Made by a program: the position numbers and the translations under genes. A stretch of DNA of 64,000 nucleotides from Bacteroidota bacterium (GTDB lineage Bacteria; Bacteroidota; Bacteroidia; Flavobacteriales; Weeksellaceae), in assembly GCA_023422635.1 (NCBI GenBank), contig JAFAGO010000049.1, forward strand, positions 20,778 to 84,777, given 5' to 3'. The first letter of the stretch is position 1. Every line of letters starts with the position of its first letter. Positions 51,581 to 61,097 of this stretch are shown in pieces. A model generated the notes under the pieces. It did no database searches and was not told where the DNA came from. It saw only the letters and a program-made list of their open reading frames with translations.

Positions 51581-53032
51581 TTGATATCTTGAATGTTCTT
51601 TGTTTTTCGTAAAGCGATTGAGCAGTGGCTTAAATAGCGTTTTGTATTTTTCAATATCAAAAAGTTGAGAATCGGTAAGCGCCTTATACGTTAGCCAAAC
51701 ACCAAACGGAAATAGAACAATATTAGGAAACCATGCAGCGAGATAAGGATTCATTTTGCCGTTCCATGCGAGGTTTTCAACCGAAAGATTCATCACATAA
51801 AAAATAATGAAAATTACAATTGCAATAACTACCGGAAGTCCCATTCCTCCCTTTCGAATAATTGAACCTAAACTGGCACCAATCAAAAAGAAAATAATAC
51901 ACGATACCGAAGATGCAATAATTCGTTGCTGATAAATAACGATTTTGCTGTAGTATTTCGTAATGCCTTTTATTTCGTCGTTTTTGTTGGTTTTCGAAAG
52001 TTTTAAATTTTCTATTTTATTCCAAGCTGAGTAAAGTACATCAAGTTTTTTATCTTCCTTAATGGTTTCTAATTTTACAACATTTTTTGGTGTAACTCGC
52101 TTTGCTTTTGGATTTTCTAAAACAGAAATATAACTATTGGTTTGCGATATTAAGTCGTTTTTAATAATGTCAAACGAGGTGTTGTTGTTTTCGCGTGTTT
52201 TCTTGATTGTTCCGTTAAGTTGACCAAACGTTTGGAAAGAATAATCATCCGTAATGCTTTCTTTTTCAATTGCTTTCTCAATAATCTCCGAGATGTTGAA
52301 GTGAAGCGTTAACGTGTCGAATTTTATCGCTTGGTCTGGTTGTTTAATTCTACTGTTATAATCTCCATTTTTCTGATTTTCTTCGTAGACGTATCCATCA
52401 TATAAAGTTAATTTCAAAAAATTAGGATTGGCAGCAGGAACGAATTTTCCTTTTTTAGAAATAATCGATTGTTGCGCATCATAAGAATTCGCCATTTTAT
52501 GAATGAAAACTCCATCAAGATTTTCACCATTTTCACCAGTAATTTTATCAAACTTCACACTGTATTGCGGAATTTGAGAGATAAATTGTCCCGGTGTAAA
52601 ATTAAGCGCAGGCTTTGTAGCCGTAATATTATACAACATATTCTTAGCCTTTCGCTGAAAATCGGGCACAATATTATTGGCGAAGAAAAAAAGAATGACG
52701 GAAAATATGAGCGAAGTAATGAACAACGGCATCATAATCCGTGTTAATGAGATTCCAGCAGCTTTCATTGCTGCCAATTCATAGCGTTCACCAAAATCAC
52801 CAAACGTCATAATCGACGATAGTAAAATGGTTAATGGTAAAACCAAAGTTACCACACTAACGCCCAAATACGAAAGGAGACGAAGGATTTCCCAATAACT
52901 TAAACCTTTGCCGGTAAGTTGTGCCAACCTGATCCAAATAATGTTCACCATAAAGATGAAAAACAGCACACTGAAGATAAACAGGAATGGACCAAAAAAT
53001 GTTTTAATGATATACCGATCGAGGATTTTCAT
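51578..53032 (-). CDS. LptF/LptG family LPS export permease (YjgP/YjgQ)
   Basis: 484-residue inner-membrane permease of the LptB2FG type that drives lipopolysaccharide transport to the outer membrane. It has three N-terminal helices (starting LDRYIIKTFFGPFLFIFSVLFFIFMV), a large periplasmic jelly-roll part (about 130-340, longer than in E. coli) and three C-terminal helices. I start at MKILDRY; upstream in-frame MCIFAR overlaps the promoter. A -7 box sits 5 bases before this ATG, suggesting a leaderless transcript besides possible read-through from lolA. Confidence 0.88.
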   Translation of the reverse strand: MKILDRYIIKTFFGPFLFIFSVLFFIFMVNIIWIRLAQLTGKGLSYWEILRLLSYLGVSVVTLVLPLTILLSSIMTFGDFGERYELAAMKAAGISLTRIMMPLFITSLIFSVILFFFANNIVPDFQRKAKNMLYNITATKPALNFTPGQFISQIPQYSVKFDKITGENGENLDGVFIHKMANSYDAQQSIISKKGKFVPAANPNFLKLTLYDGYVYEENQKNGDYNSRIKQPDQAIKFDTLTLHFNISEIIEKAIEKESITDDYSFQTFGQLNGTIKKTRENNNTSFDIIKNDLISQTNSYISVLENPKAKRVTPKNVVKLETIKEDKKLDVLYSAWNKIENLKLSKTNKNDEIKGITKYYSKIVIYQQRIIASSVSCIIFFLIGASLGSIIRKGGMGLPVVIAIVIFIIFYVMNLSVENLAWNGKMNPYLAAWFPNIVLFPFGVWLTYKALTDSQLFDIEKYKTLFKPLLNRFTKNKEHSRYQ

Positions 53033-53037
53033 ACGCG

Positions 53038-53045
53038 CAAAAATA
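53038..53045 (-). promoter_or_regulatory. -7 box abutting the LptF/G-type gene
   Basis: The complement of CAAAAATA reads TATTTTTG on the minus strand and ends 5 bases before the ATG. Transcription should begin at about the start codon. Confidence 0.4.
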
Positions 53046-53191
53046 CACAAAAACTAACAATACTCTCGCAATTGAATATGGCACCCATTTAATTTTATTT
53101 GAATTTTTCAGGTTTCGGTCAATTGCTCTTTACTGATTTGGAACTACAATTAAAGGTTTAAAAAATCAGCGTACATTTTTTCAGGACGAAA

Positions 53192-53839
53192 TTACAGTTC
53201 GGTAATAATGTAATTTTTGTAATTGTTTTTGTTGAAGCTAAATGTTGAAGAACCTAACGATTGATTTTCCTTGTATTCTTTAACAGCAATTACCGCAACA
53301 TTTCCATCAGTAGAGTATTGCTCGATTTTTACGATTTGCTTTTTCGGTTGATTTATGTACAAATACACATATTTCAATCCGTTATTTGTGGTTGGTGTAA
53401 GTTTTATAAGATCGGAATTTACGCCGTTCATCATTCGTTTTGCAACATAACTTGCATTAAAATCTTTTTTATAAGATTGCAAATAATTGGTTGGTGAAAA
53501 CATCATATCCGATCCGTTGGCTTTCGAAATGGTAACTTCTTGATCTTCGTCGCTGATGTTGTATACCTTATTTCCATCGAAAATCTGTTCAATTCCCATA
53601 ATTTTCAATTTATATTGCGCTGGAGTAGAGTAGAAGATGCCGGTTTCCGTTTTTGAAACTTTGCCATTTGATCCCGTTCCGTAAGAAAATTTAAAATAGG
53701 TGTTCTTCTTTGATTTATAGTTTTGCGCAACTGCGTCTAAAATATTTTTTGATTTTGAATCTGCTTTTTGTGCATAAATTTGAACCGATGTTCCCAAGAT
53801 AAAAGCTGCTGAAACAGCTATCGTTACGATGTTTTTCAT
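53192..53839 (-). CDS. lolA: LolA-like outer-membrane lipoprotein carrier protein
   Basis: 215-residue periplasmic protein. The signal peptide is MKNIVTIAVSAAFILGTSVQIYAQ. The mature part has the LolA/LolB half-barrel pattern (NILDAVAQNYKSKKNTYFKFSY; GIFYSTPAQYKLKIMGIEQIFDGNKVYNIS). It should carry lipoproteins across the periplasm. I start at MKNIVT because the longer frame adds a hydrophobic non-signal stretch. It is placed between ftsK (72 bases upstream) and the LptF/G-type gene, forming an envelope-related unit. Confidence 0.85.
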   Translation of the reverse strand: MKNIVTIAVSAAFILGTSVQIYAQKADSKSKNILDAVAQNYKSKKNTYFKFSYGTGSNGKVSKTETGIFYSTPAQYKLKIMGIEQIFDGNKVYNISDEDQEVTISKANGSDMMFSPTNYLQSYKKDFNASYVAKRMMNGVNSDLIKLTPTTNNGLKYVYLYINQPKKQIVKIEQYSTDGNVAVIAVKEYKENQSLGSSTFSFNKNNYKNYIITEL

Positions 53840-53911
53840 GTTTACTATTTTAAAAAAAAAAAATTGAGGAAAAATTCTCCTCAATCATTTCAAATACTAT
53901 TCCAAAGGTAT

Positions 53912-56431
53912 TTATTTTTTTAGTTCTTCCAGAAAGTTTTCCAAAGAATGAAGATCGGTAATTAAAACCTCCCTTGCTTTGGCTCCGTTGAATCCGCCAA
54001 CAATTCCGCTGGCTTCCAATTGATCCATAATTCTTCCAGCTCTGTTGTATCCTAGTTTTAATTGTCGTTGCAGCATTGATGTTGAACCTTGTTGCGTTGA
54101 AACTACTATTCGTGCAGCATCTTCAAAAAGAACATCTTTTTCATTTGGATCAAAAGCTCCAACAGTACTTGTGGTTTCTTCTCCCGAATATTCAGGCAAT
54201 AAAAATGCATTTCCATATCCTTTTTGTTCACCAATATAGTCTGCAATTCTTTCAACTTCTGGTGTGTCTACAAATGCACATTGAAGTCTTAAAATTTCGT
54301 TTCCATTGAAATACAGCATATCTCCTTTACCAATCAATTGGTCGGCACCTGGAGAATCCAAAATGGTTCTAGAATCCACACTTGAAATTACCCGGAACGC
54401 CGCTCTTGCAGGGAAGTTGGCTTTAATCATCCCCGTAATTACGTTTACCGAAGGTCTTTGTGTTGCGACAATTAAATGAATTCCCACCGCTCGTGCTAAT
54501 TGCGCTAAACGGGCAATTGGATTTTCTACTTCTTTTCCAGCGGTCATAATAAGATCGGCAAATTCATCAACCACCAAAACGATATAAGGTAAATAGCGGT
54601 GACCATTTTCTGGATTTAGTTTACGTTCGCTAAATTTTTTGTTGTATTCTTTAATGGTTCTACAAAATGCGCTTTTTAGCAAATCATAGCGCGTATCCAT
54701 TTCTACGCAAAGTGAATTTAACGTGTTGATTACCTTTGTGGTATCCGTAATAATCGCATCTTCCGCGTCAGGAAGTTTGGCTAAATAGTGGCGTTCAATT
54801 TTAGAATATAAGGTGAGTTCCACTTTCTTCGGATCTACCATTACAAACTTCAGTTCGCTTGGATGTTTTTTGTAAAGAAGTGATGTTAAAATAGCATTAA
54901 TTCCTACAGATTTTCCTTGCCCGGTTGCTCCCGCCATCAGTAAGTGAGGCATTTTCGCCAAATCGGCCATGAAAATTTCGTTGGAGATGGTTTTCCCAAA
55001 AACAACGGGCAAATCCATATCTGAATTCTGGAATTTCTGAGAAGCAATGACGCTTCTCATTGAAACCATTGTGGGATTTTTTCGTGGAACTTCAATTCCG
55101 ATTGTTCCTTTCCCTGGCATTGGTGCGATAATTCGAATTCCTAAAGCCGAAAGGTTTAAAGCAATATCATCTTGCAATTTTTTAATAGCCGAAACCCGAA
55201 TTCCCGCTTCTGGCACAATTTCGTACAATGTTACAGTAGGACCAATTGTTGCTTTAATCTCTGAAATTCCAACGTTAAAGTTTTTCAGAAGTCCAACAAT
55301 TTTGTTTTTGTTTTCTTCTAATTCATCTTTATTAACCGATATTTCTTCCTTACCATAATCTTTTAATAAATCGATTGTTGGCATTCTGAAATTGGCCAAA
55401 TCTAATTTATGATCGTACTCGCCATGTTTTTCAACGAGTTCTTTCGATTTGTTGTCGAGATCATCAAACTCATCTTTTGCCTCTGCTACTTCCACTTTAA
55501 AATCAAAGTCTTGATTTTCAGGTTTTTCTTCTGTTTTTGAGGGCGCTATCTTCGTATCTAAAGTGATGCTTGTCGCTGGATGTTCTTCTTGTTCAACGCT
55601 TGGTTTTTCAACGTCCTCAAAAGAGGTTTTATTGGGTGTAGTAATGGTTCCTAAATCCGTGGTAACGGTAACATTAGGAAAATCTTTTGGAGCAGAAATT
55701 TCTTCTTGCTTTGGAGTTTTCGCAAATGGATCTCTTCTCTTTTCTTTTTTCGCTGGCTCATTTCCGTCGTGTGTCATTTCTTCCAAATCTTCATCGGCTT
55801 CAAATCCTTGCTCAGAATTGGGTGTTAACGATTTCACTTTATCAACGATATTCTCGTTAATTTGGTTCACTTTATTTTTAATCGCACTTGGGCGCAAATT
55901 AAATTCTAAAATGAAGTACAATATTATACTTGCCAAAATTACCAACCACAATCCAACAGAACCAATCATTGAGGTTAAAAAATCCATGATTTGATAACCG
56001 TAAACGCCGCTAACAACACCTTTTCCTTTGGAAACTGCTCCCATAAAAATAGGAAGCCAGCAAATGAAGAAAAGGGAATGACCAATGGTTTTCCAAGGTT
56101 TGAACCACGATTTTTTTAGAATTAAACTTCCAAAAACGAAAACCAAAAATGCAACGATAAACGCTGCAACGCCTAAACTTTCAAAGATGAAAAAATTCCC
56201 TAGCCAATCGCCAATTTTTCCAAAAATGTTGGACGATTGTATGGTTTTATCCAGCATCGTTCCCGCTTGGCTTTGGTCTGCTTTCCATTTCGCGAGATAC
56301 GAAACAAAAGATGCCACCATCATCCCAGAAATGAGTATGAAAAGTATTCCGAAAAAGATGCGTGGTTTGGAAAGACTTTTTGCTGTTTTCGGGCCAAACT
56401 TTTCCCGACTGTTCGTAATTTTTTCTGCCAT
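53912..56431 (-). CDS. ftsK: DNA translocase FtsK
   Basis: 839-residue septal DNA pump for chromosome segregation and dimer resolution. The N-terminus has four membrane helices (about 25-50, 85-107, 115-135, 155-175), then an acidic Pro/Glu-rich linker (about 195-330). The RecA-like motor has Walker A LMAGATGQGKSVGINAI (about 491-507) and Walker B YIVLVVDEFADLI. The C-terminal gamma winged helix ends LQRQLKLGYNRAGRIMDQLEASGIVG. It is the head of the ftsK-lolA-lptF unit, with a -7 box 12 bases upstream. Confidence 0.95.
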   Translation of the reverse strand: MAEKITNSREKFGPKTAKSLSKPRIFFGILFILISGMMVASFVSYLAKWKADQSQAGTMLDKTIQSSNIFGKIGDWLGNFFIFESLGVAAFIVAFLVFVFGSLILKKSWFKPWKTIGHSLFFICWLPIFMGAVSKGKGVVSGVYGYQIMDFLTSMIGSVGLWLVILASIILYFILEFNLRPSAIKNKVNQINENIVDKVKSLTPNSEQGFEADEDLEEMTHDGNEPAKKEKRRDPFAKTPKQEEISAPKDFPNVTVTTDLGTITTPNKTSFEDVEKPSVEQEEHPATSITLDTKIAPSKTEEKPENQDFDFKVEVAEAKDEFDDLDNKSKELVEKHGEYDHKLDLANFRMPTIDLLKDYGKEEISVNKDELEENKNKIVGLLKNFNVGISEIKATIGPTVTLYEIVPEAGIRVSAIKKLQDDIALNLSALGIRIIAPMPGKGTIGIEVPRKNPTMVSMRSVIASQKFQNSDMDLPVVFGKTISNEIFMADLAKMPHLLMAGATGQGKSVGINAILTSLLYKKHPSELKFVMVDPKKVELTLYSKIERHYLAKLPDAEDAIITDTTKVINTLNSLCVEMDTRYDLLKSAFCRTIKEYNKKFSERKLNPENGHRYLPYIVLVVDEFADLIMTAGKEVENPIARLAQLARAVGIHLIVATQRPSVNVITGMIKANFPARAAFRVISSVDSRTILDSPGADQLIGKGDMLYFNGNEILRLQCAFVDTPEVERIADYIGEQKGYGNAFLLPEYSGEETTSTVGAFDPNEKDVLFEDAARIVVSTQQGSTSMLQRQLKLGYNRAGRIMDQLEASGIVGGFNGAKAREVLITDLHSLENFLEELKK

Positions 56432-56442
56432 AATATAATCGA

Positions 56443-56450
56443 CAAATGTA
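56443..56450 (-). promoter_or_regulatory. -7 box of ftsK
   Basis: The complement of CAAATGTA reads TACATTTG on the minus strand, 11 bases before the ftsK ATG. Confidence 0.45.
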
Positions 56451-56852
56451 CTAAAAATTGTGAATTCTGAAAATACGAATGGATTGAATATTTAATGGTG
56501 TAGCATGTGTATTTTTCGGTTTATATTTCTTTAAATCAATAGTTTATGAAGTGTTCTAACTTGTAAGAATTTATTTAAAATAATATTTGAAAATTATAAA
56601 ATAGCGCTAAAGCAGATTTCCATTGTAGACCAATATTCTCACTTTTTTCTTGAAATGAATTGAAATAGAGTTAGTTGGTTTTTATTGAAGAATTCTATTG
56701 CTTTTTTATTGATGATGCACAATTTTAAGGAAGTTGAAATGTTGAATTTTCCTCAAATTTAGTCCCTATAAATACGTGAAAATGTATTTGTTTAAGATGT
56801 TAAATATTCTAAAAATAAATAAGGTTAACCTTTAAAATTCAATTATCATCCG

Positions 56853-56860
56853 TACTTTTG
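56853..56860 (+). promoter_or_regulatory. -7 box of ccsBA
   Basis: TACTTTTG, 41 bases before the ccsBA ATG; no good TTG at -33. Confidence 0.5.
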
Positions 56861-56901
56861 CAATTCATCAATTTTTAGATCAAAATCTCATTCTATTTGT
56901 A

Positions 56902-59900
56902 ATGAAAAAACTTCAAGATATTCTTGTTTCCACGCGTACCATGGCAGTGCTTTTATTTGTGTACGCAGTGGCAATGGCGGTGGCAACTTTTGTTGAAAAC
57001 GATTATGGAACGGCAACTGCGAAAGCAATAATTTATGAAGCCAAATGGTTCGAAGCCATAATGTTGCTGCTTATTATCAACTTTATTGGGAATATTTCTC
57101 GGTATCGACTTTGGAGAAAAGAAAAATGGCCAGTTTTGATTTTTCACTTGGCATTTATTTTCATTTTTATTGGTGGCGCAATTACACGATACATTAGTTT
57201 CGAAGGCATTATGCACATTCGCGAAGGTGAAACTTCGAATGAAATTATTACCGACAAAAATTACTTTAAAATTCAGATTGAGCAAAAAGGGGATGTTTTA
57301 AATTATCAAGATATTCCGTATTTAATGTCGCCTCTTCATAAAGATTTTGATGCAACGTACGATTACCACGGAAAGAAAATTTCGGTAAAAACGCTTGATT
57401 TTATTCAAAGAAAAAAAGACAGCTTGATTGTAAATCCGCAAGGGGAAGAATTTCTGCATTTTGTAGTTGCTGGAGATAAAGGTCGAGAAAATTTTTATTT
57501 GAAAGATGGCGAAGCGCAAAGCATTAAAGGAATGTTGATTTCTTTTAACAGACCAATTGATGGCGCCGTTGAATTTAGAAATACCAATAATGGCCAATTA
57601 GAAATTAAAACTCCAGTGGATGCTGGATATATGACAATGGCTACCCAAGCGACAGGTAGTACGCAAAAAGATGTGTATTCGCCGTTAGCTTTGCGAAGTT
57701 TGTATACAGTAAACGATTTGAGAATTGTTGTTCCTGAAGGATTAAAAAAAGGAACGTTAAGAGCATTTGAAGGCGATAAGAAAAAAGATAAAGATTTACC
57801 AGATCAACTTACCGTTGAAGTTACAGGCCCAAAAAATAAACTCAATGTAAATCTTTCTGTGGAAAAAGGCAATCCAAACGCTTTCAAACAAATTGAACTC
57901 GATGGCATGAACATTATTCTAGGGTTCGGACCAAAAGTGTACAACACGCCATTTTCCTTAAAATTAGATGATTTTGTGATGGAGACCTATCCAGGAAGTT
58001 CTTCACCAAGCGCCTACGAAAGCCATGTTCAAATTGTTGATGAAGGGAAGCAAACGCCTTATAAAATTTATATGAACCACGTTTTGAATTATAAAGGATA
58101 CCGTTTCTTCCAAGCGAGTTTTGATCCCGATAGAATGGGAACTGTACTTTCTGTAAATCACGATTTCTGGGGAACTTTGATCACCTATATCGGTTATGGA
58201 TTTTTATTTGGAGGAATGTTTTTTACTTTCTTCTGGAAAGGTTCACACTTCTGGAATCTTAATACATTATTGAAAAATATATCAAAGAAAAAAGTGACCG
58301 CTGTTCTGTTACTTCTATTCTCTTTTGGATTGAATGCGCAATCGATCGATATGCATGGAACGGATGGAAGTCAAAAAGCAACTACTCAAAGTGCCGGCGA
58401 TGCACATGTTCATTCCGAACATGATGGACATACGCATGATGTTGCGCCAGAAATGCCAACTTCAGAAACTCAGCCATCAGCAAATGTTCCTATGGGTAAA
58501 CCAGGAACAATGCGGATGATTTCTCCTGATGAAATTATTGCAAGAAATAAAATATCAAAAGAGCATGCGGATAAATTCGGATATCTTTTGGTTCAGAATT
58601 TCGAAGGTCGAATCGTTCCAATGAACACGCAAGCGTTGGATGTTCTTCGGAAGTTGTACAAAAGCGATTCTTTTAAAGGAACAGATGGTAAATCATTAGA
58701 TGCCAACCAATGGTTTTTATCTGTAAACACGGATACGGAAAGTTGGACGATGGTTCCACTCATTAAAATTATTAATGGCGGCGAAGCGTTAAAGAAAAAA
58801 GCCAATGCCAACGAAGATGGATATACTTCTTTAATGAATCTATTTCCTATCGATCCAAAAACGGGATCGCTCCACTATGTTTTGGAAGAAGATTATAATA
58901 TCGCATTCCAGAAAAAACCTGCAGAACAATCAAAATACGATTTAGCAGTAATTGATCTCAATGATCGTGTCCAGGCTTTTAATGAGTTTTTTAGTGGACA
59001 ATTTTTGAGAGTTGTTCCTGTTAAAAATGATCCCAATCACCGTTGGAATTCTTGGTTAAACGGCAATTTTGAACCCGATATGGAATCTCAAAAAGTAATG
59101 GCGCCTTATTTTCTTTCGGTTTTAGAAGCGAAGCAAACTGGAAACTGGAGCAAAGCAGATCAAGAACTTAAAAAACTAAGTGATTACCAACAAAACTGGG
59201 GTAAAAATGTAGTTCCATCCGAAGAGAAAGTAAATCTCGAGGTGTTCATGAATAAAATAAACATCAATTTTTGGTTGATGATTTTCTATTGCTTTATCGC
59301 TGGATTATTGGTTGTTTTAGGATTTTTGGAACTTTTCAAACCAAATAAAGTATTGTCTAAAGTCATTAAGGCGATTATTATTGTAGGTTCAGTTGGCTAT
59401 TTCTTACAGTTTTTAGGTTTGGTGGGAAGATGGTTTATTTCCGGCCACGCACCTTGGAGTAATGGTTACGAAGCTATTGTTTTTATTTCGTGGGTGGGGA
59501 TTTCTGCTGGCTTACTTTTGTACCGAAATTCAAACGCGCTTATTCCAGCCGCAGGTTTTACGGTAGCAGTTTTAATGATGGGTTTTGCACATGGAGGTTC
59601 GGCTTTAGATCCGCAAATCACGCCTTTGGTACCTGTTCTTAAATCGTATTGGTTGATTATCCACGTGGCTATTATTGCATCGAGTTATGGGTTCTTTGGT
59701 TTATCTGCAGTTATTGCAGTGATTTGCCTATTCTTCTATATTTTCACCAATAAAAAACAATACAAAATTCACCATAATTCTACCATTAAAGAATTGTCGA
59801 TTGTATCGGAAATGTCTCTACATATCGGGCTTTTTGCCTTAACAGTAGGTACATTTATGGGCGGTATTTGGGCAAATGAATCTTGGGGAAGATATTGGAG

Positions 59901-60192
59901 CTGGGATCCAAAAGAAACATGGGCTTTTATTTCGGTAATGGTTTATGCATTTGTTCTGCACATGCGCTTAGTTCCTGGTTTACGTTCGAAGTGGGCGTTC
60001 CACACCGCATCAATGTTTGCTGTTTCCTCTGTTATTATGACGTATTTTGGCGTTAACTATTACCTCAGTGGCTTGCATTCCTATGCTGCGGGAGATCCAG
60101 TTCCTGTGCCGATTTGGGTGTATATTGGGATTTCATCGATGATTATTTTAGCAGCGCTCTCTTACTTTAAATACAGACAGCTTAATAAGTAA
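56902..60192 (+). CDS. ccsBA: Cytochrome c biogenesis fusion protein CcsBA
   Basis: 1096-residue fusion of ResB/CcsB and CcsA that exports haem and joins it to apocytochrome c in the periplasm (System II). The ResB-like part has N-terminal helices, a periplasmic domain and a closing helix near residue 440. A second segment starts with a hydrophobic helix and a His/Asp-rich stretch (about 483-515) and a periplasmic domain. The CcsA part (from about 790) has repeated helices and the haem-handling WWD motif WGRYWSWDPKETW (995-1007), with flanking histidines such as GHAPWSNGYE. The length is typical of Bacteroidota fusions. Confidence 0.93.
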   Translation: MKKLQDILVSTRTMAVLLFVYAVAMAVATFVENDYGTATAKAIIYEAKWFEAIMLLLIINFIGNISRYRLWRKEKWPVLIFHLAFIFIFIGGAITRYISFEGIMHIREGETSNEIITDKNYFKIQIEQKGDVLNYQDIPYLMSPLHKDFDATYDYHGKKISVKTLDFIQRKKDSLIVNPQGEEFLHFVVAGDKGRENFYLKDGEAQSIKGMLISFNRPIDGAVEFRNTNNGQLEIKTPVDAGYMTMATQATGSTQKDVYSPLALRSLYTVNDLRIVVPEGLKKGTLRAFEGDKKKDKDLPDQLTVEVTGPKNKLNVNLSVEKGNPNAFKQIELDGMNIILGFGPKVYNTPFSLKLDDFVMETYPGSSSPSAYESHVQIVDEGKQTPYKIYMNHVLNYKGYRFFQASFDPDRMGTVLSVNHDFWGTLITYIGYGFLFGGMFFTFFWKGSHFWNLNTLLKNISKKKVTAVLLLLFSFGLNAQSIDMHGTDGSQKATTQSAGDAHVHSEHDGHTHDVAPEMPTSETQPSANVPMGKPGTMRMISPDEIIARNKISKEHADKFGYLLVQNFEGRIVPMNTQALDVLRKLYKSDSFKGTDGKSLDANQWFLSVNTDTESWTMVPLIKIINGGEALKKKANANEDGYTSLMNLFPIDPKTGSLHYVLEEDYNIAFQKKPAEQSKYDLAVIDLNDRVQAFNEFFSGQFLRVVPVKNDPNHRWNSWLNGNFEPDMESQKVMAPYFLSVLEAKQTGNWSKADQELKKLSDYQQNWGKNVVPSEEKVNLEVFMNKININFWLMIFYCFIAGLLVVLGFLELFKPNKVLSKVIKAIIIVGSVGYFLQFLGLVGRWFISGHAPWSNGYEAIVFISWVGISAGLLLYRNSNALIPAAGFTVAVLMMGFAHGGSALDPQITPLVPVLKSYWLIIHVAIIASSYGFFGLSAVIAVICLFFYIFTNKKQYKIHHNSTIKELSIVSEMSLHIGLFALTVGTFMGGIWANESWGRYWSWDPKETWAFISVMVYAFVLHMRLVPGLRSKWAFHTASMFAVSSVIMTYFGVNYYLSGLHSYAAGDPVPVPIWVYIGISSMIILAALSYFKYRQLNK

Positions 60193-60215
60193 AACGTAAT
60201 CAAAATAAAATATTG

Positions 60216-60244
60216 AAGCCATAGCGACATGCTGTGGCTTTTTT
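60216..60244 (+). terminator. Terminator after ccsBA
   Basis: A 10-bp stem (60216-60225 with 60231-60240, one G-T pair), a GACAT loop, and a T-run to 60244. Confidence 0.88.
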
Positions 60245-60417
60245 GTTGAATGTATGTTTGATGTTGAATAAAGAGCTAACTACTCATTTCTTTTGAATTT
60301 CATCTTCAAAAATGCTTTTGTTTTCACAATAGAAAAGATTAATACTCTAATAAATTACTTCAAAAAAGCTTCTTTTAACTGTTAAATAAATTTTACCAAT
60401 AAAAATAATCTTTAAAA

Positions 60418-60450
60418 TTTGGTTTTTAAAAATAAAATAATCTAAATTTG
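60418..60450 (+). promoter_or_regulatory. Promoter of the arginine operon
   Basis: TTTG (60418-60421), 21 bases, TAAATTTG (60443-60450). It lies 20 bases before the TTG start of the GNAT gene and supports that start. No recognisable arginine repressor site is seen nearby. Confidence 0.6.
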
Positions 60451-60470
60451 CTCCATATTTCAGAAGTAAA

Positions 60471-61097
60471 TTGAAAGTTGCTACAAAATTTAAAGTAATT
60501 ATTGCCGGAGAGGAACATATTTCGTTTGTTCCAGAAATTCTCCGTGAAATAGAATTGTCCGCCAAAGAGCGCGGAACAGGGATTGCAAAACGCAGCCCTA
60601 AATATGTGGAAGATAAAATTCGGGAGAAAAAAGCCATCATCGCTTTTTCCGACGAAGGGGAATGGGCGGGTTTCTGTTATATCGAAACGTGGTCCAATAA
60701 AGAATATGTTGCCAATTCAGGATTAATTGTTGCGCACAAATTTCGTAAAGATGGTTTGGCAAAGAAAATTAAAGAAAAAGCATTTCAGTATTCCAGAGAA
60801 CAATATCCAGAAGCCAAACTTTTTGGGTTAACAACTGGTTTAGCCGTAATGAAAATCAATTCAGATTTGGGTTATCATCCGGTTCCTTATTCAGAACTGA
60901 CACAAGATGATGTTTTTTGGAAGGGCTGTCAAACCTGCGTTAATTTTGATATTCTTACAGCGAAAGAACGTAAAAATTGTTTGTGCACCGGAATGTTGTA
61001 TGATCCAAAATGGGAACAAAAGAAAAAAGTAGAAGTAGATGATGTTACTTTCTTTTCAAAATTTAAAAAAATCAAAAAATTGATATGGAAAAAGTAG
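60471..61097 (+). CDS. GNAT-family N-acyltransferase heading the arginine operon
   Basis: 208-residue GCN5-type acyltransferase. The acyl-CoA pyrophosphate loop is FRKDGLAKKI (Arg92...Gly95-x-Ala97), following the strand NSGLIVAHK. Near the C-terminus is an unusual cysteine set, Cys153, Cys156, Cys170 and Cys172 (CxxC and CxC), possibly a metal site. The start codon is TTG; no ATG occurs until deep in the domain, and the promoter 20 bases upstream fits. It overlaps argG by 13 bases. By position it may perform the first acylation of glutamate (N-acetyl or N-succinyl) in arginine synthesis, replacing classical ArgA; this is inference. Confidence 0.82.
   Translation: MKVATKFKVIIAGEEHISFVPEILREIELSAKERGTGIAKRSPKYVEDKIREKKAIIAFSDEGEWAGFCYIETWSNKEYVANSGLIVAHKFRKDGLAKKIKEKAFQYSREQYPEAKLFGLTTGLAVMKINSDLGYHPVPYSELTQDDVFWKGCQTCVNFDILTAKERKNCLCTGMLYDPKWEQKKKVEVDDVTFFSKFKKIKKLIWKK

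Larger units (their letters stand above)
56432..56901. other. AT-rich divergent intergenic region, ftsK / ccsBA
   Basis: 470 bases without a recognisable gene. Near the ftsK end is a -7 box for ftsK, and near the other end a -7 box for ccsBA, each listed separately. The middle (about 56500-56830) is AT-rich with no long open frame, no clear dyad and no periodic repeat that I can see. Confidence 0.6.

Noticed and set aside
55563..55994. 143-codon open frame antisense to ftsK
   Set aside because: Mirrors the acidic linker region of ftsK; Ser/Phe-rich shadow translation without features of a real protein.
60193..60470. Arginine repressor box or riboswitch before the arginine operon
   Set aside because: Only the ccsBA terminator and a promoter are visible; no convincing dyad or conserved RNA fold by eye.
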